A stretch of 29,876 nt of DNA, taken from positions 1 to 29,876 of IMG/VR virus record IMGVR_UViG_3300035698_008810; one strand, given 5' to 3'. Below the pieces are notes generated by a model. The model was not told the DNA's origin, searched no databases, and saw only the letters and a list, made by a program, of their open reading frames with translations. Origin of the DNA: a virus. Every line of letters begins with the position of its first letter. Position 1 is the first letter of the stretch. Positions 13,522 through 22,329 of the stretch are shown here, one piece after another. Both the position numbers and the translations under genes were made by a program.

Positions 13522-14508
13522 TTACGGATTAAATTCTAATGGATCTCCTGTAATTGTATACGTACCTGTAGCTGTAGAAGTTCCAATACCTGTAATGTTT
13601 TCTGCTTTTCCACCAAAAAAATTATAAGTAGATAATAAAGTAACAGTTTTAATAAATAAATTTAAATAAGTCTCTATTACGGTTAATGTAACAGTAGTTG
13701 TTAAAGTGCCTAAAATAGTAATTATTTTATTACCTGTAATATTTTGAATTAAATTACTCAAAAAGTTTTCTGTTACAAAAAGTGTAACATTAGTTGTCAT
13801 ATTTTGCAAAACTGTTAAAGTTTTATCTAAAGTTATTGTTTCTACTCTACTTCCTAATATTGTTTTTGTTTGATTACCATCTACTTGTTGATTATGCAAT
13901 TGTTTATAATATTCTTGCACATCTCCATCTACTACAATATGATAATCTCCTTTTACATGCAGAACTACATCACCGTTAGCTCTGAATTCTTGATGTGAGC
14001 CACTCGGATGATATACATGTACCCTTTCCGCTCCTGAAGTATCATCTAATTCTATAACAATTCCAGACTTAGTTCTTATTCCTTTATTTTGCGGATATAC
14101 TGCATTATAACTGCCTGCCTGATCTATTAAAGTTTCTGTATCAACACAAGCAGGATCGGTAGCATCTCCCCTAAATATTTTAGGTATTTCACTTGTGCCT
14201 CCTGGAGCACTATGACAAGTTCCTATCCAAGTAACCGGATATCCTTCAATATAAGAAACTACTACATGATCTCCTATTTCAGGAATAAATATCAAACCAA
14301 CATCATTTTGACCTCCATATGAAAAATTAGGTATAGCCCAGGGCAGTGCGTCATTATTAATCCCTTCATGCAAAGAAAAAAGTTTTACTTTTAATCTTCC
14401 TAATTCTTTGGGATCAATGTTATCTATTACTTCAGCTCTATAAATATAATTTAATTCTTTTAAAAGGTCTTTTTTCTTTTTATAGATATCAAGAATAGTT
14501 TTTTTCAT
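13522..14508 (-). CDS. Central spike protein (gp5/VgrG/gpV-like)
   Basis: The 328-aa protein begins with an OB-fold of the gp5/gpV type (about 20-105): IYRAEVIDNIDPKELGRLKV then PWAIPNFSYGGQNDVGLIFI and PEIGDHVVVSYIEGYPVTWI. A linker follows with IRTKSGIVIELDDTSGAERV, then DVVLHVKGDYHIVVDGDV. The last 130 residues are a Thr/Val/Ile/Asn repeat (VTLTVIETYLN and similar) that fits a triple beta-helix needle. There is no lysozyme domain, unlike T4 gp5. The spike pierces the outer cell layer and would be capped by the PAAR protein at 4588-4848. It overlaps the hub gene by 4 bases (ATGA). Confidence 0.88.
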   Translation of the reverse strand: MKKTILDIYKKKKDLLKELNYIYRAEVIDNIDPKELGRLKVKLFSLHEGINNDALPWAIPNFSYGGQNDVGLIFIPEIGDHVVVSYIEGYPVTWIGTCHSAPGGTSEIPKIFRGDATDPACVDTETLIDQAGSYNAVYPQNKGIRTKSGIVIELDDTSGAERVHVYHPSGSHQEFRANGDVVLHVKGDYHIVVDGDVQEYYKQLHNQQVDGNQTKTILGSRVETITLDKTLTVLQNMTTNVTLFVTENFLSNLIQNITGNKIITILGTLTTTVTLTVIETYLNLFIKTVTLLSTYNFFGGKAENITGIGTSTATGTYTITGDPLEFNP

Positions 14509-15671
14509 AGCCTTGTAGCCTCTTTTATAATTCCTTTTTTTTGCTCACTTAAAGATTTTCTTTTACTTCCTGTTAATTCATCTCTACCTTTTTTCAATCC
14601 TGTCTTAGTCATAACTAATTCCGTTTTAAAAGCATTTGCTGTAATAGTTTGATAAATTGTTTCTACTAAATAAATTCCTGTTCCTGGATGATAGCCTTTA
14701 GCACTTGGAATAGTTATTTCTATTTCCATACCTGGAGATATTTTAGAATCTCCATCTATTTCTAACAATCCTATATACCTAGTTCTAAAAGCATTATAAT
14801 AATTATTAATTGCATGTTGCTGTACTTCTTCTTTTAAAGTACCTGCTCCAAAATAATACCTCCCTATATCAAAATTACCCGTTGTTAATGCTTGAGTCCT
14901 GTTTCCTCTTAGTATCTTTTGAGGTGTATTAGAATCTTGTACTGTATAGCTTAGTATTTCTTTAGATATAGGATCAAAACCAGCATTCTTTATTGAAACC
15001 CCCCCTTGAATATTAGAAGATTCCCCTCTATACCATAATTTAAACTTTTTTATTTTATTTTCTGCCTCAGTAGTTTCAAAATAAGTATATTTTTTATAGA
15101 CAGAATTTTTAGATTTAGGAGGATGGAAATGCAATTTACCAAAATTATCAAAATATAAATTATAACTTCCTTGGCCACTTTTATTACTTATGGCATAGGG
15201 TAAAAGTTGATTTAAAACAAATTTTAAATCCGTGGTGTATACTTGCCTTATTGTATACTTGCCTTGAGTTTCTTCTATATCATAGGATAAAGAATTTTGA
15301 GTAGCTATTTGAATAACCATATCAGATATTGTCATATTAGAAAAACCTTGAGTCTTTTCACCCCTGAGTAAATCAATAGACTTATCTATTATATCTAAAT
15401 TTAAAAGAGAATAACCCCCTATAAATTCAATATTATATTCTGCCAATTTATACTGAAATTTATCTGAAAGTTCTACATTTGTTCTACCAAATCTAAAAAC
15501 TACTTGACTATCTTTTAAAAAATTTTGTATCTCAGTTCCAGTATCGTCTGTTAATACAATAGTTGCATGATTAGCTTGATTAGCTATTGTATTACAAAAA
15601 GAAAAACCAAGTAGTTTATTTTCTGTACTATAAGTAGTGTTATTAACAATCATTTCTATATAAGCTGGCAT
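14505..15671 (-). CDS. Baseplate hub protein (gpD / gp27-like)
   Basis: The start ATG 15671 (MPAYIEMIVNNTTYSTENKL) is chosen because AAGGA is upstream and its first strand fits the family. A TTG at 15785 would add 38 Asn/Lys/Phe-rich residues that look like a translated hairpin. The 388-aa protein has the late-control D pattern: TIVLTDDTGTEIQNF, then MTISDMVIQIATQNSLSYDI, VYTTDLKFVLNQLLPYAI and HPGTGIYLVETIYQ. The hub trimer links the tail tube to the spike and matches the tube fold. The spike gene follows with a 4-base overlap. Confidence 0.85.
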   Translation of the reverse strand: MPAYIEMIVNNTTYSTENKLLGFSFCNTIANQANHATIVLTDDTGTEIQNFLKDSQVVFRFGRTNVELSDKFQYKLAEYNIEFIGGYSLLNLDIIDKSIDLLRGEKTQGFSNMTISDMVIQIATQNSLSYDIEETQGKYTIRQVYTTDLKFVLNQLLPYAISNKSGQGSYNLYFDNFGKLHFHPPKSKNSVYKKYTYFETTEAENKIKKFKLWYRGESSNIQGGVSIKNAGFDPISKEILSYTVQDSNTPQKILRGNRTQALTTGNFDIGRYYFGAGTLKEEVQQHAINNYYNAFRTRYIGLLEIDGDSKISPGMEIEITIPSAKGYHPGTGIYLVETIYQTITANAFKTELVMTKTGLKKGRDELTGSKRKSLSEQKKGIIKEATRL

Positions 15672-15708
15672 ATTTAATATTATCCTTAATTTTAGCTGCT
15701 TTCCAAAC

Positions 15709-15741
15709 AAAAATAAATTATTTTGAAAATAATTTATTTTT
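15709..15741 (-). terminator. 16-bp perfect inverted repeat upstream of the hub gene
   Basis: The arms 15709-15724 and 15726-15741 (AAAAATAAATTATTTT and its reverse complement) flank one base. The repeat sits in the 94-base gap between the gp53-like stop and the hub ATG. On the minus strand the stem ends in ATTTTT, then GTTTGG, so it could act as a weak terminator or as an RNA element lowering or timing hub synthesis. The stem has no GC pair. Confidence 0.5.
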
Positions 15742-15765
15742 CTCTTAACATTGTTAAAATAGCTC

Positions 15766-16095
15766 TTAATCCTCAAAAGCTTCAAATATTTTAGATTTAT
15801 CTGGTATATAAATTACAGCCCCAACTTCCATATCTACTAAAGGATCTATAATTTGATTTACTAAAGCTATAACCCACCATAAAGCCTCAGTACCATAATA
15901 TTTATTTGATACTAAATCTAGTCTTCCTACGTCTGTATCTAGTATAGTATAATAACTAGCATTATCAAGAGAAATATCTGGTTTTTCTAAAGTTCCAAAA
16001 AAAGTGACATCCCCTCGAGTAAAAGTATAACTAGTTGTATATAAAGGTGTATCTCTATATCTAGAAGTTAAATCTAATTCAAGCTCTCTTGCCAT
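15766..16095 (-). CDS. Baseplate wedge protein gp53-like
   Basis: ATG 16095 (MARELELDLTSRYRD) is chosen; it overlaps the previous stop (TAATG), while the longer frame would read through the previous gene. The 109-aa product has the gp53/LysM-like pattern DVGRLDLVSNKYYGTEALWW, VIALVNQIIDPL and VGAVIYIPD. T4 gp53 closes the wedges round the hub, and LysM-type relatives occur in other contractile systems. It lies next to the CIS tube-type gene, as expected. Confidence 0.82.
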   Translation of the reverse strand: MARELELDLTSRYRDTPLYTTSYTFTRGDVTFFGTLEKPDISLDNASYYTILDTDVGRLDLVSNKYYGTEALWWVIALVNQIIDPLVDMEVGAVIYIPDKSKIFEAFED

Positions 16096-16655
16096 TAGGC
16101 TACACCCCCACGTCTTACAATGCCTTGAGTAATTAATCCAATTTCTTTTGGTATTGCTTGTTCCATATCTAAAGTGACTTTTGCCCAAATAGGATAATGA
16201 GTATCAATATCAAATTCTCTTGCCCATTCCGTACTTACACTTTTTATTACAACCCTTGTTTGTATCCATTGGCCTATATTAAGTAGCATAAGTGGGGGCT
16301 TTTTATTTGGTTCTTTACTACTAATAGGGTATTGTAAAGATTTTAACCAATTTACAGGATCAAAAACTTCTATTTTGGCATTGGCTACCATAACAAAAGT
16401 TACAGTCATTCCTAATGTTCTAACGCCGGTATTCTTCCAATATCTTAAAACATGACTAGTCAAACCTTGAGCTGTTCTAGTTTCATATTCTGCACTTATA
16501 GAATCACCGGATATTTCTGGAGGTAAAAAATACATTCTTTCTCTTGGATCATCCACCATGATTAAAAAAGAATCCGTAGAAGAAGCCTCAGCCCCCGCCG
16601 TCATGCCAAATAACGTAACACCTGCTACGCCAGTTCCTGTGACATCTGTAGCCAT
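16095..16655 (-). CDS. Tail tube initiator / CIS tube-type baseplate protein
   Basis: The 186-aa protein has PPLMLLNIGQWIQTRVVIKS, then VSTEWAREFDIDTHYPIWAK and VTLDMEQA. This 'P-P-L-x-x-x-x-G ... V-x-S-x-x-x-x-x-x-F-x-x-x-x-x-P-x-x-A-x-V' string is the contractile-injection-system tube-cap (CIS_tube, T4 gp48/54-like) type. Such proteins start the tube on the hub. ATG 16655 has GGAG 9 bases before. It lies between the tape measure and the gp53-like protein, the usual place. Its N-terminus (about 1-30) is Gly/Ala/Thr-rich. Confidence 0.7.
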   Translation of the reverse strand: MATDVTGTGVAGVTLFGMTAGAEASSTDSFLIMVDDPRERMYFLPPEISGDSISAEYETRTAQGLTSHVLRYWKNTGVRTLGMTVTFVMVANAKIEVFDPVNWLKSLQYPISSKEPNKKPPLMLLNIGQWIQTRVVIKSVSTEWAREFDIDTHYPIWAKVTLDMEQAIPKEIGLITQGIVRRGGVA

Positions 16656-16657
16656 GA

Positions 16658-18898
16658 TTAATCACTCCAACTTAATAAATTAGAGGATAAAAAATTTTCT
16701 ACTTTCATTTCTTTTCCTCTATCTTCTTTTAATAATGAAATCATTTGATCTAACTTTTTACCTATAATAGTTAAATCTAAATTAACATTAACTTGAGGTG
16801 CTTTATTATCATTTGCTGCATTAGGTGCCATGCCTTTTATTAGCCGTCCCATATCCTCTACAGGCATTACAACTTCTGGTCCATTTTCTCCCACCACCAT
16901 TGGTTGGGGAGCAGTAACTAAAGCTCCTGATGCTGCCCCTACTATTTTAGCTTCAGACCCCCATATGCCTGTTTTTTCAAGCAACCACTTCATGCCTTTT
17001 CCACCTGTTTGTTTCATAGAATCCCACAAATTACCAATTTTATTTAACCATCCCCATAAGGTTTTAAGACTAAGAGTCACAGAATCTATCGGGTGTTTGA
17101 AAAAAAATAATAAATTATTACCTACATTTTTTAAACCTGTTTCAAAAGAATCTATTAAAATATTTAACCATTTAACTTCTATTCCAAATTTTTTTAATAC
17201 CCAATTAATTAACTTAAAAGTACCGTAAATAGCCCCCCCAACCAATGCTACTTTAGCCATAACTATTAAAAAAGGTAACATCGAAATCATTAAACCATAA
17301 AAAGCAGGTATCACTTTAAATAAAATCATTTTAGTTAAAAAACCAAAACCTTTCATAAGAAATTTAAAAGGCCCTGCTATTAAACTACCCATAGCTTTAA
17401 AAACTGCCCCTATCCCTATTTTTTTTAATATAACAAAAGCAGTAGATAAAGCAAAGGTAGTTACTATTAAACTAGCCATTAAACTTATTGTATACTTAAA
17501 AGGGGTTGAAAGATTTTCTAGCCATTTAGCTGTTTTTTCTAAATAAGGTACCAATTTTTTTAATACAGAATGTAAGAACTCAAAAAATACAGTTCCTAAT
17601 GATTTAAATATTGGAATAAACGCATTTTTAAGTTGGGCCGTTAAAGACTCAAATCTATTTTGCATTTTAGTCCAGGCTTTATCTATTGCTGTAGGATCAG
17701 CTTCCTTTTTGAAACCCTTGAAAATATTTTCAAAATTTACCTTACTCATTGTTTTCAACTGTATAGCCACGTCATAACTTACGCCATAAAGCTCCTGCAT
17801 AGAACTTCCAAATCTTTCAATTTGTTCCCTAGATAAACCACTAACCGCCTTATATAAAAGCGTCATATAATCAGCATATTTACCTTCTTCTATTAATTTA
17901 TTTATATCAGATAAAGGTTTTCCAAGATTCTGTGAAAGCATATGTTTTATAGTTAAGCCCTCGGCCGAATACTTCATTCTTAAATTCTTAAACATGTCCG
18001 CCAATCCACTTGTTTCAATTCCTGCGTTGTTTAAAGCCCCTCCTATTTTTAAAATGCTCTTTAACATAGTGTGTGCTACAGTTTTAGTAGATGTTTTAGC
18101 CAGCAATTTAAACTCTTCTACTAAACTTGCTACTTCATCTACTGTCATATTAGTAGCAGTAGCAACAGAGTATACCATAGACGACATTTCTTTTAATTTT
18201 CCTTTTCCTTTATAAAATTTAAGAAAAGTTTTAACTAATTTAGAACTTGATTCAATACCTAGAGTAGTAGTCACATTTAAATAAGACACAGATTTATTAA
18301 ATGCATTCATAGTATCTTTATCTTTTATAATAAAGTTGTCATAAGTCCCAAACATAGTTTTCATTTGTTCTTCAGTCATTTTCAATTGTAACATATTAGT
18401 TAAAAAAGATCGTTTCATATATTTTTCTTGCTTTATAGTAAGTTGAACATTTTTTTGCATGGAAGCTGAAAGATTATCAAAAGAGGCACCAAATTCAATA
18501 AGGTATTTAAAAGCACCAAAAGCTACCAACACCCCAGCTAAATCTGCTACGCCAACTTTGACTTTGCTTACATTTTTGCCTAATATAGCCATTCTAGCGG
18601 CGGCCATCTTTACCATACCCTTCAAAGAATCAAAAGCTCCTGCCTGTGTGTCCAAAGTATTTGAAAGATCATCTACAGCATTTGTACTTTCTTTAGTTTC
18701 TTTTTGAAAAGTATCACTCCCTTGATGCTTCAAATCATTTATTTCTTCAGTAATATTGCTAATACTTTTCTTAGCATTATCTAAAGTCTTTTTAGAGGTT
18801 TTTTCAAATTTTTCAAAAGTACCTTGTACAGTATTCATAGGTTTTGATACTTCGTCTTTCATTTTCATCGAAAACTCAAGATTCTTTTTTATATCCAT
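16658..18898 (-). CDS. Tape measure protein
   Basis: The 746-aa protein has an N-terminal coiled-coil region (1-100), a TP901-like core (about 120-390) with KYLIEFGASFDNLSASMQKN, MTVDEVASLVEEFKLLAKTS and REQIERFGSSMQELYG, then a long hydrophobic part (about 468-566) with several membrane-like helices. It ends with the common tape-measure signature VVGENGPEVVMPV (668-680). With the usual 0.15 nm per residue, the tail would be near 110 nm; this is an estimate. ATG 18898 lies 11 bases after the stop of the frameshift extension; a GAGG about 14 bases upstream is the only site, so translation may be coupled to the frameshifted frame. Confidence 0.9.
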   Translation of the reverse strand: MDIKKNLEFSMKMKDEVSKPMNTVQGTFEKFEKTSKKTLDNAKKSISNITEEINDLKHQGSDTFQKETKESTNAVDDLSNTLDTQAGAFDSLKGMVKMAAARMAILGKNVSKVKVGVADLAGVLVAFGAFKYLIEFGASFDNLSASMQKNVQLTIKQEKYMKRSFLTNMLQLKMTEEQMKTMFGTYDNFIIKDKDTMNAFNKSVSYLNVTTTLGIESSSKLVKTFLKFYKGKGKLKEMSSMVYSVATATNMTVDEVASLVEEFKLLAKTSTKTVAHTMLKSILKIGGALNNAGIETSGLADMFKNLRMKYSAEGLTIKHMLSQNLGKPLSDINKLIEEGKYADYMTLLYKAVSGLSREQIERFGSSMQELYGVSYDVAIQLKTMSKVNFENIFKGFKKEADPTAIDKAWTKMQNRFESLTAQLKNAFIPIFKSLGTVFFEFLHSVLKKLVPYLEKTAKWLENLSTPFKYTISLMASLIVTTFALSTAFVILKKIGIGAVFKAMGSLIAGPFKFLMKGFGFLTKMILFKVIPAFYGLMISMLPFLIVMAKVALVGGAIYGTFKLINWVLKKFGIEVKWLNILIDSFETGLKNVGNNLLFFFKHPIDSVTLSLKTLWGWLNKIGNLWDSMKQTGGKGMKWLLEKTGIWGSEAKIVGAASGALVTAPQPMVVGENGPEVVMPVEDMGRLIKGMAPNAANDNKAPQVNVNLDLTIIGKKLDQMISLLKEDRGKEMKVENFLSSNLLSWSD

Positions 18899-18909
18899 AA
18901 TAATTTTAA

Positions 18910-19828
18910 CTACCTCTTTCTATTTGCCTTTTCCATTTCCTCATTCTTCTTATCTATGGTGTCACTAAGTAACTTATGAAAATAATTGCGTTCACTGACG
19001 GGCATATTTTCTGTGTCTGTATAATTAAATCCTTTTGCGAAGTAACCAAGATCAAATTGTTGTTGCAAAATGTTTCTTGTCTTTACTTCGCTCTGTCCGA
19101 AAAAAAGCAGACGTAAGCCTCAAATAAGTTTCAAATAAATAACCGCATTGTGGACACTCAATTTCAATATCAAAATTAATTCCGGCTGTATTCTTTTCTA
19201 TATCATTTCTAAAAGCAGACGAATCCATAGTTACCATATCTTTTACAAATTCTAAAGTATCCATTACATCGACTTCTTTTTCATCAATATGAGTTATTCT
19301 TCTTGCAAGACTATATTCATAAGCTTCATCCCCTAAAGAATTCTTTTTTCTGTTATTCTCTCTTTTTCTAAATTGGTATATAGCATTCTCATCTTTTCCT
19401 CTTAACATTTTATAGCCTATAGTTACTCCGCTATTAGGTAAAGTTATTTCAAAAGGTTCTTTTTCATTGCCCTCATAATATGTAACTTCTAAAGCATTTA
19501 AATCTGTAGTATGGTTATAAACATTTCCACAAGACTCACAGTTAACTGGTATGGTATATTTAGACCCAAATGATAATTGCCTTATTTTAAAGATTAAAAA
19601 TAGCCTGTCAGCATCTAAAAGGTCATATACAGTCAAACCTTCAGGAAGTCCTTCAACACATCTTTTTATAAGAGTATCAATCTTTTGATTTATAGCCGCT
19701 CCACCACTATAAATTAATTTTTCTTCTTTAGTTGTCATACTCTTTACTGTAATATCGCCTATTTCTTTATCGTATAAAACTCCTTTTGAAGGCAATGTAA
19801 ATTGCTGTTCTATACTACTATTACTCAT
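18910..19828 (-). CDS. gp26-family tail chaperone with frameshift extension (proposed G-T type product)
   Basis: A +1 (or -2) shift at T7-CGG (19097-19108) would join residues 1-243 of the gp26-family protein to a 62-codon frame ending at TAG 18910, giving about 305 aa. The added part reads GQSEVKTRNILQQQF, then GYFAKGFNYTDTENMPVSER and NYFHKLLSDTIDKKNEE. It has no usual start with a ribosome site; the ATG within it lacks one. In the +1 frame a TGA lies seven codons above the slip, so the frame is open only from just before it. The shape (zinc protein, shift, extension, tape measure) is that of siphovirus gpG/gpGT. The shift itself is inferred, not shown. Confidence 0.65.
19052..19828 (-). 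CDS. gp26/T4_baseplate-type zinc protein, tail assembly chaperone
   Basis: The unshifted product is 258 aa. Its start (FTLPSKGVLYDKEIGDITVK, then SMTTKEEKLIYSGGAAI) and the following LLDADRLFLIFKIRQLSFGS are the T4_baseplate (gp26-like) pattern. Two CxxC pairs (C97/C100, C225/C228) should bind one zinc. In T4 such proteins aid baseplate-hub assembly with the tape measure; here the place just before the tape measure suits a chaperone. It ends 10 residues after the slip site region with a Lys-rich tail (RSKDKKHFATTI). ATG 19828 follows AGGGGATAAAAAAAA. Confidence 0.82.
   Translation of the reverse strand: MSNSSIEQQFTLPSKGVLYDKEIGDITVKSMTTKEEKLIYSGGAAINQKIDTLIKRCVEGLPEGLTVYDLLDADRLFLIFKIRQLSFGSKYTIPVNCESCGNVYNHTTDLNALEVTYYEGNEKEPFEITLPNSGVTIGYKMLRGKDENAIYQFRKRENNRKKNSLGDEAYEYSLARRITHIDEKEVDVMDTLEFVKDMVTMDSSAFRNDIEKNTAGINFDIEIECPQCGYLFETYLRLTSAFFRTERSKDKKHFATTI
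19097..19108 (-). promoter_or_regulatory. Probable ribosomal frameshift site (T7 then CGG)
   Basis: The minus-strand sequence is GCT TTT TTT CGG in the frame of the gp26-family gene. Slip of the last TTT by +1 reads TTC, and Phe tRNA stays paired. A -2 slip on the T run gives the same frame. The rare-looking CGG in an AT-rich gene would slow the ribosome. The same UUU-C-G core drives the influenza PA-X +1 shift. A -1 slip meets TAA within six codons and is excluded. Confidence 0.6.
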
Positions 19829-19849
19829 TTTTTTTTATCCCCTAAGTAT

Positions 19850-19882
19850 AAAAAACAATAGTCCCTATTTCTAAGGACTATT
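19850..19882 (-). terminator. Intrinsic terminator after the tail tube gene
   Basis: The arms AATAGTCC (19875-19882 on the minus strand) and GGACTATT (19857-19864) pair over 8 bases with a 10-base loop, then GTTTTTT follows. It stands 5 bases past the tube stop and before the gp26-family gene. It probably limits read-through from the highly expressed sheath-tube pair into the chaperone and tape measure genes, which are needed in fewer copies. Confidence 0.75.
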
Positions 19883-19886
19883 TAAA

Positions 19887-20423
19887 CTATTGTTGGTAAG
19901 CAAAAGTTGGAAAAGCTTTGTCATATCGTATTGTTATTTCTAATTCTACTTGGTCATTAGAAGTATTGTCTAAATCTCCTGCCGTCACTGTTTTAGGCCA
20001 ACACCCTTCTAATCTCCAGGTTCTTTTAAAATTATCATCGTCATTAGGAGATAGCATATAAATATACGCAGTAACTTTGTAATCACTTGCTAACCCTATT
20101 TTATCATTAAAAGGGTTATATACTTTCTTTTTCCATCTATAAACTACTCCTGCTGTATCTGTGTCTATAAAATCCCTAACTCTTACAGTACCCTCAGAAT
20201 AAGTAGCTCTTCCAGCTACGTAAACACTTGTATTTTTACCTGGAAATTCTACTTCATCATTTGTCATCTCGGGAATAAAGGCACCTATAGTGGATAATTT
20301 TAATAATTTTTCGTCTCCACTGTCATTTAAAATAAATTGAATATAATACTGATTCCTTCTCTGTGGTTCATATCCACCCCCACTAGGTGCTATATAATCC
20401 ACGGTTAAATTAGTAGTTGCCAT
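19887..20423 (-). CDS. Tail tube protein (gp19-like)
   Basis: The 178-aa product has the size and pattern of T4 gp19-type tube proteins: NQYYIQFILN at the start, STIGAFIPEMTNDEVEFPGK, YSEGTVRVRDFIDTDTAGVV then YRWKKKVYNPFND, and FKRTWRLEGCWPKTVTAGDL with ELEITIRYDKAF at the end. The last strand is the typical tube end. The protein stacks as hexamers round the tape measure. It follows the sheath gene by 12 bases, with its start after AAGGAAAATGATCT. Confidence 0.92.
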   Translation of the reverse strand: MATTNLTVDYIAPSGGGYEPQRRNQYYIQFILNDSGDEKLLKLSTIGAFIPEMTNDEVEFPGKNTSVYVAGRATYSEGTVRVRDFIDTDTAGVVYRWKKKVYNPFNDKIGLASDYKVTAYIYMLSPNDDDNFKRTWRLEGCWPKTVTAGDLDNTSNDQVELEITIRYDKAFPTFAYQQ

Positions 20424-20435
20424 AGATCATTTTCC

Positions 20436-22313
20436 TTAAATATTGGTACCAGTCGCTTCATTAAACTCAGCACCTGAGGGTAATAGTACAAAATCAAATA
20501 TCAATTTTTCAGCCGATTTTGTAGGTATAATAAAAATTTTACCTGGCATTTCATTTCTGTTTCTATGATATTCTGTTACTGTAGTTTCATCTATAACTAC
20601 TCTATAATCTTCAATACCTCTTTCACTTTTTACAAAAGCTAATAAAGGCGTAATTAAACCTACGGCCCTATTCCAAGTATCCGAATCATTAGGCTCAAAA
20701 ACTAAATATTTTGTTGCAGTAGCTACGACTTTTTCTACATAAAGTAACATTCTTCTTACATTAATTCTATCTAACGCACTATAAGACCTTTGTAGTGTCA
20801 TCTGTCCCCAAATTGTTATGCCTTCTTTAGAAAAATCTACTATAGGATTTACCCTATTAAGATTATCTTGCATATATTCTTGTGCACCTGAAGACAATTT
20901 AGTCTCTAAAGATAAAACATTGTTTAGTCTTCCAAAAGTTAAACCAGCAGGTGCTTGCCAGGGGTTTCTTCTATTATCAGTATAAGCCATTTGAGATAAA
21001 ACAAAACCACTCGGAGGTACCCAAACTTTTACATCATTATATGAATCATAAATTCTTTCCCAGGGATAAAAAGTTGCTCCATAACTAGTATTAAATGCTG
21101 GATGTAATGCGTCATAATCTCCATTACCATTATGCCAGTCTACAGCCTCAGTATAATCTAATCCATAAGGAGTATCCGCCACAAAAAAGCAATCTTTTCT
21201 ATATTCACATAAAGCTTGCATAGCTTGGACAACAGGACCTGATGAAACACCTGGTATTGCAATTAAATTAACATCATAGGCTGTAGGGTCTTTAATTGCC
21301 TGTAGTCCTGTTGCTCCAGTTGCAGATTCAACGCCTATATAATTGGCATCTGCTATTGAGCTAATACCATCTAATCCACCAATTAAATAATTAGTTTCTG
21401 CTACATCAGTAGTATTATTTAATACTATTGGGGATGGAGGGGCTGTTTCATCTTCAACATCGGCCTCAATATATAAACTATCCTCATTTATAGTTTCTTC
21501 TATATTAGCTTGAGTTAAATTATCGTAAACTTCTAAAGGGTTAGAAACATTTGGTGCATAAACTTTTACTTTGAATGTTCCTGTAGTTGTGCCGGTCTCT
21601 ATCGTAACATAATAATTATTGGCCCAAATACCCTCAGATTTTGCATTAATTGTTAAAACGGGTGAAACAATTGCAACACCTTTTTCAGACACGGGTAATG
21701 TAATGTCACCAAATATTAGAGAATAGGCATCTAACGCAGGATTGGTATAAGCTGTCACTCCTACACTGCCCACTGCTCCTGTAACTACTGACCTTAAAAC
21801 TAATTTAGCATTCAAGTTATCTTTAAAAGCAAAAGCTGCAAAATCAGTCTCTGCATTTATAGCACTTATAATTTCATCCAGGGTAGTGGCCGCTGGAATA
21901 GCTCCAGAAATATCCACATTCGCAACATCTGTATCTTGCTCTAAACCTAAATATTTTCTAACAGAACAATCAATTGTACCTGATATATCTAAACTAGACT
22001 TATAATAAGCTGGTTGAGCTAAACTATCAATAGATATTGTTGCTTTAGCCTCCGCCCCGTCTGCAACTCTTATTACCCATAACTGCCTTCCATTTCGTAA
22101 ATATTCTAAAGCAGCATATGGCATATAATGACTTGTTGTAGGCTCTCCAAAATTAGTTATAAATTCATTTGTGTTAGTTACTAATGTAGGAGTATCAATA
22201 GGCCCTTTTGTACAAGTTCCCACTACAGAAGCTATAGTACTAGAAAGTGCCGGAGTATACTGACTAAGATCTATCTCATTAACATAGACTCCTGCTGCTA
22301 TATAGTTTCCCAT
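20436..22313 (-). CDS. Tail sheath protein (gp18-like)
   Basis: ATG 22313 (MGNYIAAGVYVNEIDLSQYT) follows AAGGAT and is preferred to the in-frame TTG inside the previous gene. The 625-aa protein has the sheath N-terminus (VVGTCTKGPIDTPTLVTNTN, then EYLRNGRQLWVIRV), variable inserted domains (about 90-310), the core with GVSSGPVVQAMQALCEYRKD and SGFVLSQMAYTDNRRNPWQA, and the C-terminal contractile part INVRRMLLYVEKVVATATKY then FEPND. It is the contractile sheath; its C-terminal arm links subunits. Confidence 0.94.
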   Translation of the reverse strand: MGNYIAAGVYVNEIDLSQYTPALSSTIASVVGTCTKGPIDTPTLVTNTNEFITNFGEPTTSHYMPYAALEYLRNGRQLWVIRVADGAEAKATISIDSLAQPAYYKSSLDISGTIDCSVRKYLGLEQDTDVANVDISGAIPAATTLDEIISAINAETDFAAFAFKDNLNAKLVLRSVVTGAVGSVGVTAYTNPALDAYSLIFGDITLPVSEKGVAIVSPVLTINAKSEGIWANNYYVTIETGTTTGTFKVKVYAPNVSNPLEVYDNLTQANIEETINEDSLYIEADVEDETAPPSPIVLNNTTDVAETNYLIGGLDGISSIADANYIGVESATGATGLQAIKDPTAYDVNLIAIPGVSSGPVVQAMQALCEYRKDCFFVADTPYGLDYTEAVDWHNGNGDYDALHPAFNTSYGATFYPWERIYDSYNDVKVWVPPSGFVLSQMAYTDNRRNPWQAPAGLTFGRLNNVLSLETKLSSGAQEYMQDNLNRVNPIVDFSKEGITIWGQMTLQRSYSALDRINVRRMLLYVEKVVATATKYLVFEPNDSDTWNRAVGLITPLLAFVKSERGIEDYRVVIDETTVTEYHRNRNEMPGKIFIIPTKSAEKLIFDFVLLPSGAEFNEATGTNI

Positions 22314-22329
22314 ATATATATTATCCTTT

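Noticed and set aside
15672-15785. Longer hub protein from the TTG at 15785
   Set aside because: The extra 38 residues translate the perfect hairpin and are Asn/Lys/Phe-rich; the ATG at 15671 has AAGGA upstream and fits the family start.
16830-17228. 132-codon plus-strand frame across the tape measure gene
   Set aside because: It is the shadow of the tape measure code. No ribosome site, odd Pro/Ser-rich product, and the real gene has clear family motifs.
19052-19106. A -1 frameshift on the T7 run
   Set aside because: The -1 frame meets TAA within six codons, giving no useful extension.
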